Shown: positions 33,791 through 45,404 of the stretch, in pieces
Layout of the letters: each line of letters opens with the position of its first letter
Position numbering within the stretch: position 1 is the first letter of the stretch
Source: Hyposmocoma kahamanoa
Taxonomy: Eukaryota; Arthropoda; Insecta; Lepidoptera; Cosmopterigidae
Direction: 5' to 3'
Assembly (NCBI RefSeq): GCF_003589595.1
Contig: NW_020654422.1
Location: 16,377,071 to 16,441,070 of the forward strand
Length of the DNA: 64,000 nt
Position numbers and translations under genes: made by a program
The notes under the pieces: generated by a model
The model's input: the letters and a program-made list of their open reading frames with translations, nothing else
Database searches by the model: none
What the model was told of the DNA's origin: nothing

Positions 33791-33849
33791 ACTCGTTTAG
33801 CTTTTGCAGGTAGTCTCGATCTAAGATGTTTCAATTAAATATTGTAACT

Positions 33850-34020
33850 AATGATAAATGTATTCAAATGTATATTTACAAAGAGCCACCCCTTGAGTTT
33901 CTTGCTCATTCTTCTTAGGGGAATCTGCCTTACGAATGACCAGTAGAGTTTAATCAGTATGACGATTTGAAGTGTAATTTGCTTACCTATGAAATAAAGA
34001 TTATCTTACTTTAACTTAAC
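33850..34020 (+). mobile_element. LINE 3' UTR copy (same family as 27774-28175)
   Basis: CTTGAGTTTCTTGCTCATTC, TTCTTAGGGGAATCTGCC, CCAGTAGAGTTTAATCAG and TTACCTATGAAATAAAGATT parallel 28050-28170. The ORF end is not included. Confidence 0.7.
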
Positions 34021-34024
34021 GAAC

Positions 34025-34190
34025 TTTGGGAAAGAATTCGTTCGGCGTAGTACTGCCAACTTACCTATTTCTACCGCCAAACAGTAATGTTAGCATTACT
34101 GCGTTCCGGTTTGGAAGGGTAAGGGTGCTGGTGAAATTATAGGCAGATGGGACTTATCAACAAAGCTCTGAGTGGCATTTCAACTGTTGT
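34025..34190 (+). mobile_element. SINE-A copy 12
   Basis: GAAAGAATTCGTTCGGCGTA, CAACTTACCTATTTCTACCG, CAAACAGTAATGTTAGCATT, TGCTGGTGAAATTATAGGC, then a deletion of the CAGTGGCAGTGCC region and AAAGCTCTGAGTGGC, CAACTGTTG. The 3' part is replaced by an inverted duplication (34191-34246). Confidence 0.88.
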
Positions 34191-34246
34191 AATTAGTGGA
34201 ATTCCTTGCCTGACAAAAAGTCTTCAGGCAAGGAATTCCACTAATT
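34191..34246. repeat. Perfect 23-bp inverted repeat, 10-nt loop
   Basis: 34191-34213 (AATTAGTGGAATTCCTTGCC TGA) is exactly complementary to 34224-34246, spacer CAAAAAGTCT. It sits at the broken 3' end of SINE-A copy 12, like the one at 5.4 kb. Confidence 0.97.
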
Positions 34247-34249
34247 GTA

Positions 34250-36360
34250 ATTTTTTTTATAAGGTTTCACGTTGACTGATCGACTTCTTTCTGCACTTAC
34301 ACCAGATCGCCCGTCCATTTGGCTGGTTGGGTGCGCACGTGTCTATTCCATTACCTCAATTGGCAATTATATGTCTGATCGCTGGCACCTACTGTAACAA
34401 GACACCAATCCCCATTCTAAGGAAACTGCTTGTTTGAACCTGGCGAATCAAATTAAGTTATAGGGTTGTTCGGGTAACTAAATCAGTTCGGCACACTGAT
34501 TGAGTTCCTGTTTGGATAAGTAACAAGAACTATCAATTAAACTTAAACAAAGCCACATCGAGTCGAAACGAGCGAACAGAGCTGTGTACATTTACGAGTT
34601 ATTTGCTATTAAGCACTTTGTAGTTTATAGAGCTACGATTTTATTATCCTAGAATTAATAGCTACTTGTTAATTGTTGTTGTTGTGTTATTCCTTGTTGA
34701 TAATAAACACGAATAGCATGGATTGTAGCTGAATTGCGCACCTTTCAGGTACAGGCATATGAATCTTAGATTTCTGTGGGTACAGGTAACTGTCATGAAA
34801 CTCGTGGTGGCTAAACATGACCTACTACAGCCGAGATTATTCTCGAAATGTCCGGATAACATGATCTTGTAAATAAGATAACATTAAAATTCTTTTGTCA
34901 CTAGCATCCTGCGCTTTACTCGTATGTAGCGTGCTAAACTACGTGTTCTGAATTTAGTGGAGATGTCGTGGTTGATCTGAGAACATATCTTAATATTTCT
35001 ACAATTGACAAGGTGCCTACCGCACTAGATTTTCACCATAGCTTGATATGTTGGTGTAGAGGCTTGAAATGAATTATTTAGTAGTTTTATTCAATTTATA
35101 ATAAATAATGTAATCCCATTGAGTATATAAAATAATGTAATAAATTTGTTTATTTCACAATAACAGGATCATTGAACTATGAGTAAATAAAACAGTATAA
35201 ATATTTATAATCATGATTCATGACTCGCGTCAATGTGTTCCCGTTCAACTGATCTGAGAAGAATATTTGTCTCTCCACACTACAGTGAATCAATCTATAG
35301 CAGTGAGTATAAGCTTTACATTGTTGCTTCGTATATCATTTGTATTTGCAAAACAAACGGCTTATAGACTAAAAAAAAACATTCTCGTAGAGAAGAATCC
35401 AGCTGGGGTACAAATTGATAACAATTTGCCTCCACAAACTGCGCTCCACGGCTCGCATAACGTCTGCAACGACCTTTATCATAAAGGAAATCCAACACAT
35501 TTGTCTGGCATACCCAAGAGATATGGGCTTAAATAAAAACATACGGCTTACACTGCGATACCCTGATACTACACCTTTTGTTTGAGAAAGCTAGATAAAC
35601 GAATTTTCCCAAAATGTTCTAGGAAATTTACTTTTATTTTTTAAATTTCATGCAGCCAAGAGAAGTGGTTGAAATGACGTTGAATTTTTATGATGCGTAA
35701 AACGGTTTTGAAGAAATATTTAACGAGAAAGCCGATTTGAAGTATTAACATAAAAAATGTAGTCATTATTGTGGCGTGTAACCATGAAATAAGGTATTTC
35801 ACGGACGTTCTTATAATTAGTGGTTAAAATAAAAAGGTCAATGATTGTGATGTAAGCAATAACTAAAGGTAGTTTAGATAGGTACATACAGCGAGTTTTT
35901 AATTTTGACTAAGCGTATAATGTAATAATGACGTCCGTTGGTAGCCATCACTGGATATCAGGCGGAGGAGTTACTCACTCTATGGGTAATAAAATTGGAA
36001 GTTTAGGTTTGTTTTGTTTTTATTTATTAGGTAAATACTTTGCTTCTTAGAAATATCTTACATACTATCAGCATATAGAAACTTTTTTCATGACGTCATC
36101 ATCTCCGTATTGCGTCTATTCTGAAGACTTCCTATTATCAATGCTGTGATTATTACATATGTGCTCACGATGCCAGCATAACAATATGTACTTAATTTGT
36201 GTGGTGAACACCTATAACATAGGTATTACGTCGTGCGTTTCTGGAGGTGCAATAAAGCAGATAAAAAGACATAAGTTTACGTTATGCGTATGTAGATGCG
36301 AAATTATGTACTTTATTTCCAAATTAAGGATTTCACGCAGATTCTCAAATACTTCAATTC
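34250..36360. other. No recognisable feature
   Basis: The longest quiet stretch of the left half. An 89-codon plus frame at 35267-35536 shows no domain. No repeat matched to elsewhere in the window. Confidence 0.45.
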
Positions 36361-36365
36361 TTTTT

Positions 36366-36655
36366 ATATAATACTAAGTGACGGAACGAACAAGTCGTGC
36401 GCCTGATGATAAGCGACACGCCACATAACAGTTGCAGTGTCACTCAGACCTTTCAATCACAAAGGTCTGAGGGGCACTGCCACTGCGCCCGACACCCTGA
36501 GTTGACAAGTCCCATGTGCCTGTAATTCTCAGCATCACCCTTACCTTTGGAAACTGGAACGCAGTAATGCTTACATTGCTGCTTGGCAGCAGAAATAGGT
36601 AAGGTAGCAGTACTTCCCTGGACGAACTCTTTCACAAGGAGCTCTACTGTCAAAT
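36366..36655 (-). mobile_element. SINE-A copy 13 (full length)
   Basis: Complete from the tail side (TTTTTATATAATACTAAGTG) to the 5' end (reverse complement of TTGACAGTAGAGCTCC). Hairpin 2 is especially good: 36434-36453 pairs with 36461-36480 at 18 of 20 positions, and carries a C-G pair where other copies have T-A. Confidence 0.95.
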
Positions 36656-36659
36656 AAAA

Positions 36660-37840
36660 GTTCCGGATCATATATGGGTGAGACTAACACAGGATCGTTG
36701 TGGATGGCACAAACTACGGGAGGCTTATGCCAAGCAGTGGATGAAGTAGGGTTGTGGATGGTGATGATGTAATGTCGTATCAAGTAGTATTGTCGCTATA
36801 GATACCATAGAACAATTAACATTACTTAGTACTATAGAGAATAATGCTAACGTCGAAAACAATCATTGTCGATCATGTCTCGCGTGGATTTTTTAAATTC
36901 TGCTAAAAGAATTTTATTCGAAAGATTTGATTTATCCGTCATAAACAAGTTTATATTTTGAAATACATTTGCAATTCATTTTAATATCCAAATTGGTACT
37001 GAACAACCGAAACTCAATTTTATTACTTTCATCCAATCATAAAAATATTTTAACGTAGAAAACGCTTTGAAACTTCTTTAAACCGCTGATCAGGCTGATT
37101 TATTTGACTGATGACAAAACTTATGTCGTGGGAAGTATATACGCGGGATTTTTATAGTTACGTGCAAGTGGACGTAGTACTGTATATAATATATACACAT
37201 TAAACTATGGACACGACAAAGTTATACTTTTCGTGTATAATAATGATAATTGTGATGACATTGGACATTACATATCAACCATATCAACCAGTAAAATTTT
37301 CGTGGAATGGGTTTGATCTTATTTTGTTTTTAAACGTACTCGTGGAGATTTATAAAAACAAAATGGTTGTTCATAAAAATATTCATAAATTTCGAATTTC
37401 GGATCGGCAACGAGTGATGCTGGAGCGCCTTTGTTTTTAACGAAACTTTTTTCCAACAAAATAAATGACATTTTCGCTCTAATGGTTTAAGCTTTATGAA
37501 ATAACACACCGAAATATAAGCAGCGAAAGCGACGTAGATATAACATAAATCTCGCAACGTGAGATATCCCGACAAACTCCGGAATTGTTTTATACGTAAT
37601 AGAATATTTGGTATCCAGGCTTACTCTGACACGTGCTCTTAGGTATATTGTTTATGTTATTGTTCTGTAGACAATCCCGAAATTCTTCAGACAAACGTAG
37701 TATGTAGTAAAGAGATGCATATAGGAGGTGATAGTTTTCTATCAAAGCCTAGAGCTCAAATAGGCTAGGCTCACGTCTTTCTCCAATGAAGAAATATTTC
37801 AAAAATCATCTTTACTTATTTAATATCATGTTATACTTTT
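36660..37840. other. No recognisable feature
   Basis: A 77-codon ATG frame (37207-37440) follows a TATATAATATATACACATTA tract by chance-like AT richness. I saw no signal peptide logic, domain or splice context to support a gene. Confidence 0.45.
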
Positions 37841-37845
37841 CTATT

Positions 37846-37950
37846 ATACCAAGTGACGGGACTGGTGGTTATCGACACGCCGGTCCGTAGCAGCATCAGT
37901 GCCACTCAGAGCTTTAGATGGGCACTGCCACTGGGCTGTCACCCTGTGAC
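37846..37950 (-). mobile_element. SINE-A copy 14 (3' part only)
   Basis: TATACCAAGTGACGGGACTG, GTGGTTATCGACACGCC, TGCCACTCAGAGCTTTAGAT, GGGCACTGCCACTGGGCTGT, CACCCTG. The hairpin-2 loop is shortened to a few bases. The 5' half is missing. Confidence 0.82.
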
Positions 37951-37954
37951 GAGT

Positions 37955-38705
37955 GTCGTCAATTGTTTCACTTCAAATCGACCAGTTTAACTTGAGCTTT
38001 GCTATAATGGACGAAAATTGCAAAATTACATATTTAATATTTAATTAGCGATGAAATGTGATTCCGTTTGTTTTTTAATTAGATGTTTTGCTGTTTCTCC
38101 CACGCCACCGAATGGAACAGTTACAGATATTATCTTTATTACAATAAATACAGAATATTTTTGGAATAAACGGAGACGTAAACACAGGTCAGTCATTGGC
38201 GCTGTAATATTTCAGTTTACTAATTTGTGATTTCGGCACAAACGAGAGTTTATATTTAAAAGTGATATAAGGCCCATTTGCCTGACGAGTTGCCAGGGAT
38301 GGATGGCCCTTATTTCGTCTCTGTTTCTGGTCATATATTTGATGGTTTTTAATCTCTACTTAATGTCTGAAGCGAGCACTCCTGCTCGTCTTCACCACCA
38401 ATTTTGATCCATTTACCAGTTTCCGGTTTAAATCATGTAACCTATCAAATATTTTTAAAATCAAGTAACCTCACTAATATTTGTAAAAAATATGGTCCCG
38501 TTTGGGGTAAGTCTTTTACTGTTTCACACATGTTTCGAATTATTTAAGTAGGGAGTGTTTTTTAATTTTGTTCCTATTTTTTATATACTTTTTTTTTTTT
38601 TGCAACCTTTCTTCACCTTTACTGTGTACAATAAATTCATGTGGACCGAGAAATCTATTATTATTGCTACTTATTGGTGATTTACAACCTTTTCAGATCT
38701 ATCGT
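37955..38705. other. No recognisable feature
   Basis: AT-rich, with a long T run at 38588-38602. Nothing coding. Confidence 0.45.
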
Positions 38706-38711
38706 AAGTAG

Positions 38712-38866
38712 TTGTGGGGTTGAGTAGTCTGCAGACTGTCTTGGTTACAACATGAAATCAGGGTATTATTGTAATTTCATCTGATTTCCATAGCATAATA
38801 AATTTCAAATCGTGGAAGTCAAATAAATATTCATTTTATGGCTGAGATCCCAGCACTAAACTAACT
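38712..38866. repeat. Dispersed repeat R5, copy b
   Basis: Counterpart of 196-340: GAGTAGTCTGCAGACTGTCT, GGTATTATTGTAATTTCATC, AATAAATTTCAAATCG and TGGCTGAGATCC. Same orientation. Confidence 0.6.
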
Positions 38867-38869
38867 CTG

Positions 38870-40455
38870 TTTAGGGCTCAAGTAAAAATAACTGCATAAC
38901 GCCTGACAATAAGTCCTAGCTTATTGTCAGACGTTCTACACTAGTCAGTTATGGTACCATTGTACTAAGCAACCTTTTAGACTCAGAGATTACCCTAGTG
39001 GTGTAGTGCGTCTGGCATGTATGCCGTGAATATAGTAGATGATTTCTCGCCATAATACGAAAGAGACATTGAATTTTTCTTATGAGAGTGAGCGATTCGG
39101 CCAATACAATTGTAAGGACAGTATTTTGTAAGCAAACACTCAATTTTTTAAATAAGTTAATTATAAGTATACTATTATTTGTAATGTAAATTCAATTCAA
39201 TGTAATGTAATTCTTAATTATTTACTACATTAATAATAATAATATTCGGTTAATAAAATTCAATTTCATTGTTATGTAATGTAATGTTAAATTTATTAAA
39301 TAACCTAAATAAAAAAACATTTTATTTTATTTTTAATAATAATCATATCGAAGAACCATTCCAATTTAATTAACCTGTGGAAGATAATAAATAAATCATA
39401 ATTATTATTATCAATATAGGATCAACTAATTAACACAAAATGCATAGGCATAAGGAACTGCTGCAGTGGTATGATAATTTTGCATCTGTCAGATTTTAGA
39501 AACTAACTATAGAGAGTAGTTGTATTTTTTTCGTCCTTTGGGATATAGTAAGACGTCTAATTGGCCATTCTGCCAGATCTTATTATAATTTTTCTTCTAT
39601 TATTTAATTTTCTGACATTTTTTCGCGGGAAATCATTTCTTCGAAAATCCTGAGAGCATTTGCGTACCATGTCCGATACGTATCAGCTCCTAATTCGAGA
39701 AATGATGGGACCATCATGCAATGTCATAGGGGTCATTTTATCTCTATGTGTACAAGCAATATTCGTATTTTATCGGATTCTAATCGGGCTTAGTGCACAA
39801 GCGACATCGAAGGGGGTCCGAGTTTTCTAGATTTGTGCAGTCTCGGATTCGGAACGAATAAGTATAGGATGCTGCGTACAAACGCGCTAACTACCTATAG
39901 ATAATGTTTTATTAATTTTTTAAAATTTATTGAAGACATTCAGTCGACATTTTAGAGATAATAAACATAGAAAGTAATATAAATAATATTATGGTAACAG
40001 CATAGTAGTAGAACAAAATAATAAAATTCACTATGAATTTAAGTTCAAAAATGAAATAAACTGGACTCGATACATTTATTACATCAGTGTTGCTAGTATC
40101 AATTTTCAATTTCCCTATCTTTGTCATGTTTTTTTCTGGTAGTGATTGTTATGTTTGCTTCCGTTTCAGAGAACACAGGCTCGGTTTTACATGACGTAAC
40201 TCCCCGTGTACTCTCGCCAACAACGGCTCGATACTGACTGAGTGCACCCACGCATAGACACACGAGTCAGTGTGTAGGTATGTCAAGTCGCATACACTAT
40301 AGTGATCATTCCGTTCCTTTTGGGAACTACGATGCTAGAGACAGTCAGACACAAAGATACACAAACAAATACTTAAAAATTTATAGATTTCAGATTAGTC
40401 GTTAAAAACCAAAAATAAAGTTCTGTAGCAAGCACTTAAAAAAATTCGTAAGTTC
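38870..40455. other. No recognisable feature
   Basis: An imperfect hairpin lies at 38896-38937 (CCTGACAATAAG ... CTTATTGTCAG). 39160-39420 is low-complexity TAATG/AAT-rich sequence. No gene. Confidence 0.45.
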
Positions 40456-40494
40456 TGCTGGTTCGTTCCGTAGCTCACTTGGCAGATCGTTAAA
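40456..40494 (+). mobile_element. SINE-E head (tRNA-like), 5' part
   Basis: GCTGGTTCGTTCCGTAGCTC, ACTTGGCAGATCGTTAAA: a tRNA-like A-box region (TAGCTCACTTGG). The matching B-box half lies at 41588 after a 1.1-kb insertion. Confidence 0.7.
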
Positions 40495-41587
40495 GTGCTT
40501 TTCCACCGGCGAGGCGAGACGAGACGAGGCCAGGCGAGAATTGAAATCTCCCCGACTTATTTCCACCAAAAATTGTCATCGCGAGCTCGCGCACGGGTTA
40601 TGGATAGTGAAAACAGTGCTTTTCAATTCGTCAAGCCATAAACATGCGGCTAAAGTACCATGTCCCGCAAATTCTTATTATTAAATATGTTAACGGAAGA
40701 AGAATCAGATGAAGATATTGTAAGAAGAAATAATCATGTTGTAATATAAGCTGTTTGTACCCTCTAAGATAAAATTAATAAATAAAAATAAAAGCAACTT
40801 TTTCGAAAACAACTTTTTTTGTATAATCTTTTATCCCAGGGCAAATATTACGAACTAGAAAAATACACATAAAAAAGTTTACAACTGGCGCTGGTATGTT
40901 TACGTTATATTGCAACTAAATTCTGTACCTATATATATTTTTGAAAATGATGTAATGTTTTAAAAGTGGATACATAATTATGATAAAATCACAATTCTTA
41001 GTTTTAGTACCCGACTTAGTACAGGATTGTGTACATTTTAATGCAATTATAAATATATAATATGCATTGTATAAATATTTACGAAAATGATATGGTACAT
41101 GTAAGACACCAGGACATTGACGACTCGACATTGACTGTAGTTTGTTTATTTTTCTCTGAAATAAAAGTATACCTTGTTTATAATGGTATCGTGATTACAT
41201 ATTTTTGAAAACAGCACAAGGTACATTTTTTGAAATATCTAACATTTACATAATTTCGAAAATGTGAACGTTTACATTTCAATGCACGCGACTGTATCCT
41301 ACAATATCGCGATTGACATTAATAGCCATCGCGAGCACGCGCGAGCGATTTCGTACGAGCCATCGTGAATCGTGTTTCCGTTGCAGAGTTAATAAAGAAT
41401 CTATGTAGGCAGCAATATGGTTCAATGATACATTAACAAATATTTCAAATCTCGTCGCGCCCATCCTTCTCAAACCCGACCATTTCCATCGAAGATGCGC
41501 TAGGAGATAATTGATATTTTGCCATACAAGTATTAAAAAGAGAGCCTTGTCTCATCGCGCCTCGCCGTTGGAAATACGAGTACACCC
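40495..41587. mobile_element. Transposon M5, Harbinger-like, inserted in SINE-E
   Basis: Imperfect terminal repeats: left GTGCTTTTCCACCGGCGAGG, CGAGACGAGACGAGGC; right, read inward, GGGTGTACTCGTATTTCCAA, CGGCGAGGCGCGATGAGACA. TTAAA flanks both sides (40490-40494 and 41588-41592). Inside, 40660-40749 encodes 29 residues 'MSRKFLLLNMLTEEESDEDI', 'VRRNNHVVI', which recalls the acidic N-terminus of PIF/Harbinger transposases; the class call is inference. A TTA/TAA target site fits that superfamily. Confidence 0.65.
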
Positions 41588-41640
41588 TTAAATACGGTAT
41601 GGTGGTTCGATTCCAACCTGATCGAAGGAATTTTTTTAGT
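41588..41640 (+). mobile_element. SINE-E head, 3' part
   Basis: TTAAATACGGTATGG, then B box GGTTCGATTCC and AACCTGATCGAAGG. Joined to 40456-40494 across M5, the two halves give A- and B-box spacing expected of a tRNA head. Confidence 0.7.
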
Positions 41641-41644
41641 GTTC

Positions 41645-42375
41645 GATCTTTACACTAATTAATTATATCGAACTAGTGGAATAATTTCATAAAAAATAAT
41701 TGAATATCATACTAGTAAAACATCGTTAATACTTCAAACTTGGAACTCTACTATTTTTGCGTCGGGGTTAAAAAATGAAGAAACCCTGCTATTCAGAGTC
41801 GGTTAGAATTGTCTGACTTACCTTACTAAGTGAAGCCAGGATTGGCCTACTGTTCTGTCGCTCGTCCGAGACTGCCCTTCTGTTCATTGAGTTATTTGTA
41901 TAACAGATTGTAACGTTTCATTGTGCGGGGTTTGAAGAGACGACGACAGTATAAACAAAGCCCGTAAACGAGTGCCTTTGATACGGAAGCAAATATTTAT
42001 TCACTCTATAATGTGTCTACAAAATTTGAATTGTCAAGAATGAGATGTAATGTTACATGAGATGTATGTATGTTTATGTGACAGTTGAACTAGGCATATA
42101 AATTATCAATTACAAGAAACGATGACGTATTAACACCAGGGATTTCATTGATTAAATAGTCTTAAAAACTCATTCTTTTTAGAATATATACGCATTTAAT
42201 ACGACGTTGTAACAATCGATTGTTTGGAAATGTAAAGATAAATTTCAAGTGCCGGCTGAAATTTTATCTATGCAATGTTGCGGGTCTTCTGGAAATTTGT
42301 CGTAAGATTGACGACGAAACTATTATATGAAAACCTTAGATTATTTTATATCTAGAGACCAAGCTTTGGATTCAT
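41645..42375. other. No recognisable feature
   Basis: AT-rich. No match elsewhere. Confidence 0.45.
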
Positions 42376-42511
42376 TACAGTTTTACAAAAGTTGATGCTT
42401 GCATTGTTAACCAATTTCATTGAAATGTATTACATGACATTATAATCATTTAGTCTATCCACTTGCTACTGCATTTAAATTTACAAAAGTTGGCGCTTGC
42501 ATTGTTAACCA

Positions 42512-42557
42512 ATTTCATTCAAATGTTGAATGAAATTGCATACACTATAGTGTATGC
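42512..42557. repeat. Adjacent palindromes
   Basis: 42512-42522 pairs with 42526-42536 around ATG, and one base later 42538-42557 (GCATACACTATAGTGTATGC) is a loop-free 20-bp perfect palindrome. Both are inside M4. Confidence 0.95.
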
Positions 42558-42638
42558 TATTTTGTCGCTCATATCAATTTGCTGCGGCATTGAAAATTAA
42601 AAAGTTAAGCAATTTCATTCAAATGTAATTACAACATG

Positions 42639-42867
42639 CATTGACTTACAATTATATGGACGTCGGGTCCGCGCTAAAAAGTGTCCGCACTTGTAAGGCG
42701 CTAAAATCGTATACAGAGCGCTACACTCCGCTTTAGTCTTCATTTGTTCTACTGACAGCGCGATACTGCGATGACATTACAATTTAAATTTCGAATAGGT
42801 TGACTTGGGACATTTTTTTCGTGGTTTTTTGTTATAGACCCGTCGTCCATTTATTTGTAAGTCAATG
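42639..42867. mobile_element. MITE M2, copy a, TSD ACAACATG
   Basis: 229 bp. Ends CATTGACTTACAATTATATG and, inward from the right, CATTGACTTACAAATAAATG. The 8-bp duplication ACAACATG lies at 42631-42638 and 42868-42875. Internal words GTCCGCGCTAAAAAGTGTCC, TACTGCGATGACATTACAAT and GGTTGACTTGGGACATTTTT are shared with copy b at 59932. An 8-bp TSD points to the hAT or P groups. Confidence 0.92.
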
Positions 42868-43069
42868 ACAACATGACATTTTATTTTTGTCGCTCATCAA
42901 TTTAAAGGTATGCCTTGGCAGTTTAGAAGTAGGATCAATATTCGGCTAAGTTTCCATCTTCAGTGACATTCTATATTTGAATTATCGAATGAGAGAAAAT
43001 AATATATTGTCAAACAGATTAGAATGACATGGGTTAACAGTGCAATCATCAACTTTCGTAAAACTCCGA

Positions 43070-43650
43070 TAGCTCCAAGGTAGGATTGTAAAAAATACTA
43101 ATTTGAATTTGTAATTTTTACATTTCATCGAGCAATACGAACCGTAAAAAGGGACCACTTTAAATTTTATGGCCGAATAACAGACCGCTAGATTGTTAAA
43201 AGTTAAAAATAAATCTGTTTTATTCTTATAGCCATAAAATGATAGATAATAGATGTTTATTTTCTCCTACAAATATCGATTACAAACTAATTTATAGCAA
43301 ATTAACAAGTTAATGTATATGAGAGACAGGAGTCTAAACTAGGAAAACCCTGTATCTTAGGACTTCTGGCCGCCACCTCTCGGTTAGAATATTCTTTACT
43401 ACTGTAATCTTTAATAAAATGATATAGAGCAAATTTGTTTTTGATAGTAAGCTATTTGTTCTTCTTAAAATGCGGAAAAGCTGGTGGATTATGATTTAAC
43501 CGCGATTTGAAGGTAATCGAGACACCTCAGGGCGGAATAAGAATTTCAGTAGGATTGACAAAACCACTTATTTTTAAATTTTATAGTGGGCAAAAATATT
43601 TTATTTTTTTTTTTTTTAACAGCCAGGCTTTTTTTCTTCTTCTTTTAATT
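43070..43650. other. No recognisable feature
   Basis: AT-rich spacer between M4 and a SINE-A copy; a T run at 43603-43617. Confidence 0.45.
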
Positions 43651-43654
43651 TTAA

Positions 43655-43840
43655 TAGCAATAGAGATTCATGTGAAGAGTTCGTTACCTTACCTATTTCT
43701 GCCTACAAGCAGTAATATGAGCATTACTGCTGTACTTGTGTTTCAAGGTTACGGGCGCAGTGGCAGTACTCCTCGGATCTACGTGATTTAAAGCACTGAG
43801 TGGCACTGCAACTGTTACGGACAGGCTTGTCGTATGACAC
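43655..43840 (+). mobile_element. SINE-A copy 15 (internally deleted)
   Basis: 5' end TTTTAATAGCAATAGAGATT, then CATGTGAAGAGTTCGTTACC, ACAAGCAGTAATATGAGCAT, a deletion of the GTTCCGGTTTTGAAGG block, then TTACGGGCGCAGTGGCAGTA and TGGCACTGCAACTGTTACGG, ACAGGC. The 3' tail is lost. Confidence 0.85.
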
Positions 43841-43844
43841 CACA

Positions 43845-45215
43845 GACAAAAAAACATTAAAATGAGTTTTTTTGGAAAGCATAATATGTGAACCACGAGA
43901 GAAAACAATCAATGAAAATGCCTTATGCCTCGATTACAATCAGAACCGATGTCGCCAAAATCACTCATTCTTAATTCAAAAAAATAAACACTACAAAATC
44001 TTTATATTGATTGATCGTAGTTTCAAATGTAAAAAGAAATAACAAATTCTAGGTTGTTAATATAATTTAAACTTTACCTTGTTGGCATATCGTTGAAAGT
44101 TCAATACCATCAATACCTATTATTGCAAGTTACGACGTTTTGATATTATATTGAAATTTCAATCAATGTGGTGCCATCTAGTAGTTAATTGCTTAACGAC
44201 GATGAATTGGAGTTATTGATTTAGTATTCCAAAAAAAAAACGACCATATTGCAGAGGCATTAGCTTTACTTTCGTATTTTTTTATAAAAAAAATTTTCGT
44301 TCCTTGTAACTAAAAATATTTCGATATCCAGAAAATTGAAAATTTATTAAAATAAAACTTTTTGATGATATGAAATAGCCCCACGGGTAATATTTTTGGT
44401 GCGGCTATCTTTTTTGCACGCCAAAACAGCACAAAAAGGCATTTTCTTGGGGTTTAAAGAATTTGCACGAAAGAATGACACAACCATACCGTACACAGCG
44501 AAAATGGCGGACAGAGCTCAGATAGATTTTTCGAGACCTATAATTGGCACACGTCAGACGCTAACTAACAACTTCTACTGTATTTATTGTTCTGTGCTTG
44601 CTAACATGCACGAGTTGTACGTTCTATTACTTGCTGTTTTAAAAAAAGGCTCTTGTCGGTGGAGTTATTGTTTATTATGTCGGTGTGGCAATTGCCAACA
44701 ATCTTTGTTTAGCTCCCTAACTTTATCCGTATCTGATTTAAATAACTTCATCTCAATTTTGCTGTACTTCTTTTTCCTACGATTTTATCTTCTGTAATGC
44801 TTCTAAGAAAAAAGAACACGTTTAGGTAAGCACAAAATTTTCTTTGTGTAAAAAAATTATGTACTTAATAATTATTCAGGAAACAATAATATCTAAATAT
44901 TGAAAATACGATAACCAGAATCCACTGACACTAATCTCAGATCCAAAAAGTGCATAGATATCGCTGCAAAAATGTTTATTTGGTTGGTTATGACAAAATT
45001 TGATAAAATTCATGTTTTTAATTATCTACAATCTAAAATAAAAATTGCTTCTGTTAATACTTCAACTATATTAATTATAACCCAATTACTAAGTAATGTC
45101 ACGTCAAAAAAATATTTTATTTATTAATAATATAGAGCTTAAAATGGCGTTCTAAGTAAACAATAAAAAGAGATAAATTATTATAGATAATAATTTGCCT
45201 GATAATAATCAACAC
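43845..45215. other. No recognisable feature
   Basis: The 133-codon plus frame at 44396-44797 opens with TTG rather than ATG and its only long feature is a hydrophobic C-terminus. I recognise no domain and leave it uncalled. Confidence 0.45.
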
Positions 45216-45217
45216 TA

Positions 45218-45402
45218 AGGGTCGTATTCTAGGTCGTATTCTACTCAATGCTCAAGTCAGTCTCATTTGATGCTCATTTGAGTATGGTTTAAAGCACTCG
45301 AAATCATGCTCAAGTCCCTGCCATTAGGGTCGTATTTCCAGTGCTTGTGTTTCTATTGCAATCCTGACTTGAGCATCGAGTAGAGTTCTAGAATACGACC
45401 CT
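45218..45402. mobile_element. MITE M1, copy b, TA-flanked
   Basis: Begins AGGGTCGTATTCTAGG and ends GTTCTAGAATACGACCCT, with TA on both sides (45216-45217, 45403-45404). A small direct duplication of GGTCGTATTCTA occurs inside the left end. Interior GCCATTAGGGTCGTATTTCC, AGTGCTTGTGTT matches copy a. Confidence 0.92.
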
Positions 45403-45404
45403 TA

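Larger units (their letters stand above)
42379..43065. mobile_element. Transposon M4 with subterminal tandem repeats
   Basis: 42379-42412 (AGTTTTACAAAAGTTGATGC TTGCATTGTTAACC) is the inverse of 43032-43065 with 3 differences. From the left end inward the motif ACAAAAGTTG..GCTTGCATTGTTAACC, AATTTCATTCAAATGT recurs about 100 bp apart (42385, 42484, partly 42600), i.e. subterminal tandem repeats. Non-autonomous; no coding frame. M2 is nested within. Confidence 0.7.

Noticed and set aside
36434..36480. Stand-alone microRNA-like hairpin
   Set aside because: It is hairpin 2 of SINE-A and recurs in most copies, so it belongs to the retroposon rather than a miRNA locus.
37207..37440. 77-codon ATG frame downstream of a TATA-rich tract
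   Set aside because: TATA-like words are everywhere in this AT-rich DNA; no domain, splice sites or conservation evidence.
42379..42620. CRISPR-like direct repeats
   Set aside because: Only two to three ~30-bp repeats with unequal spacing inside a eukaryotic transposon; not an array.
44396..44797. 133-codon plus-strand frame
   Set aside because: Starts with TTG, no known domain, ends in a low-complexity hydrophobic run; insufficient evidence for a gene.
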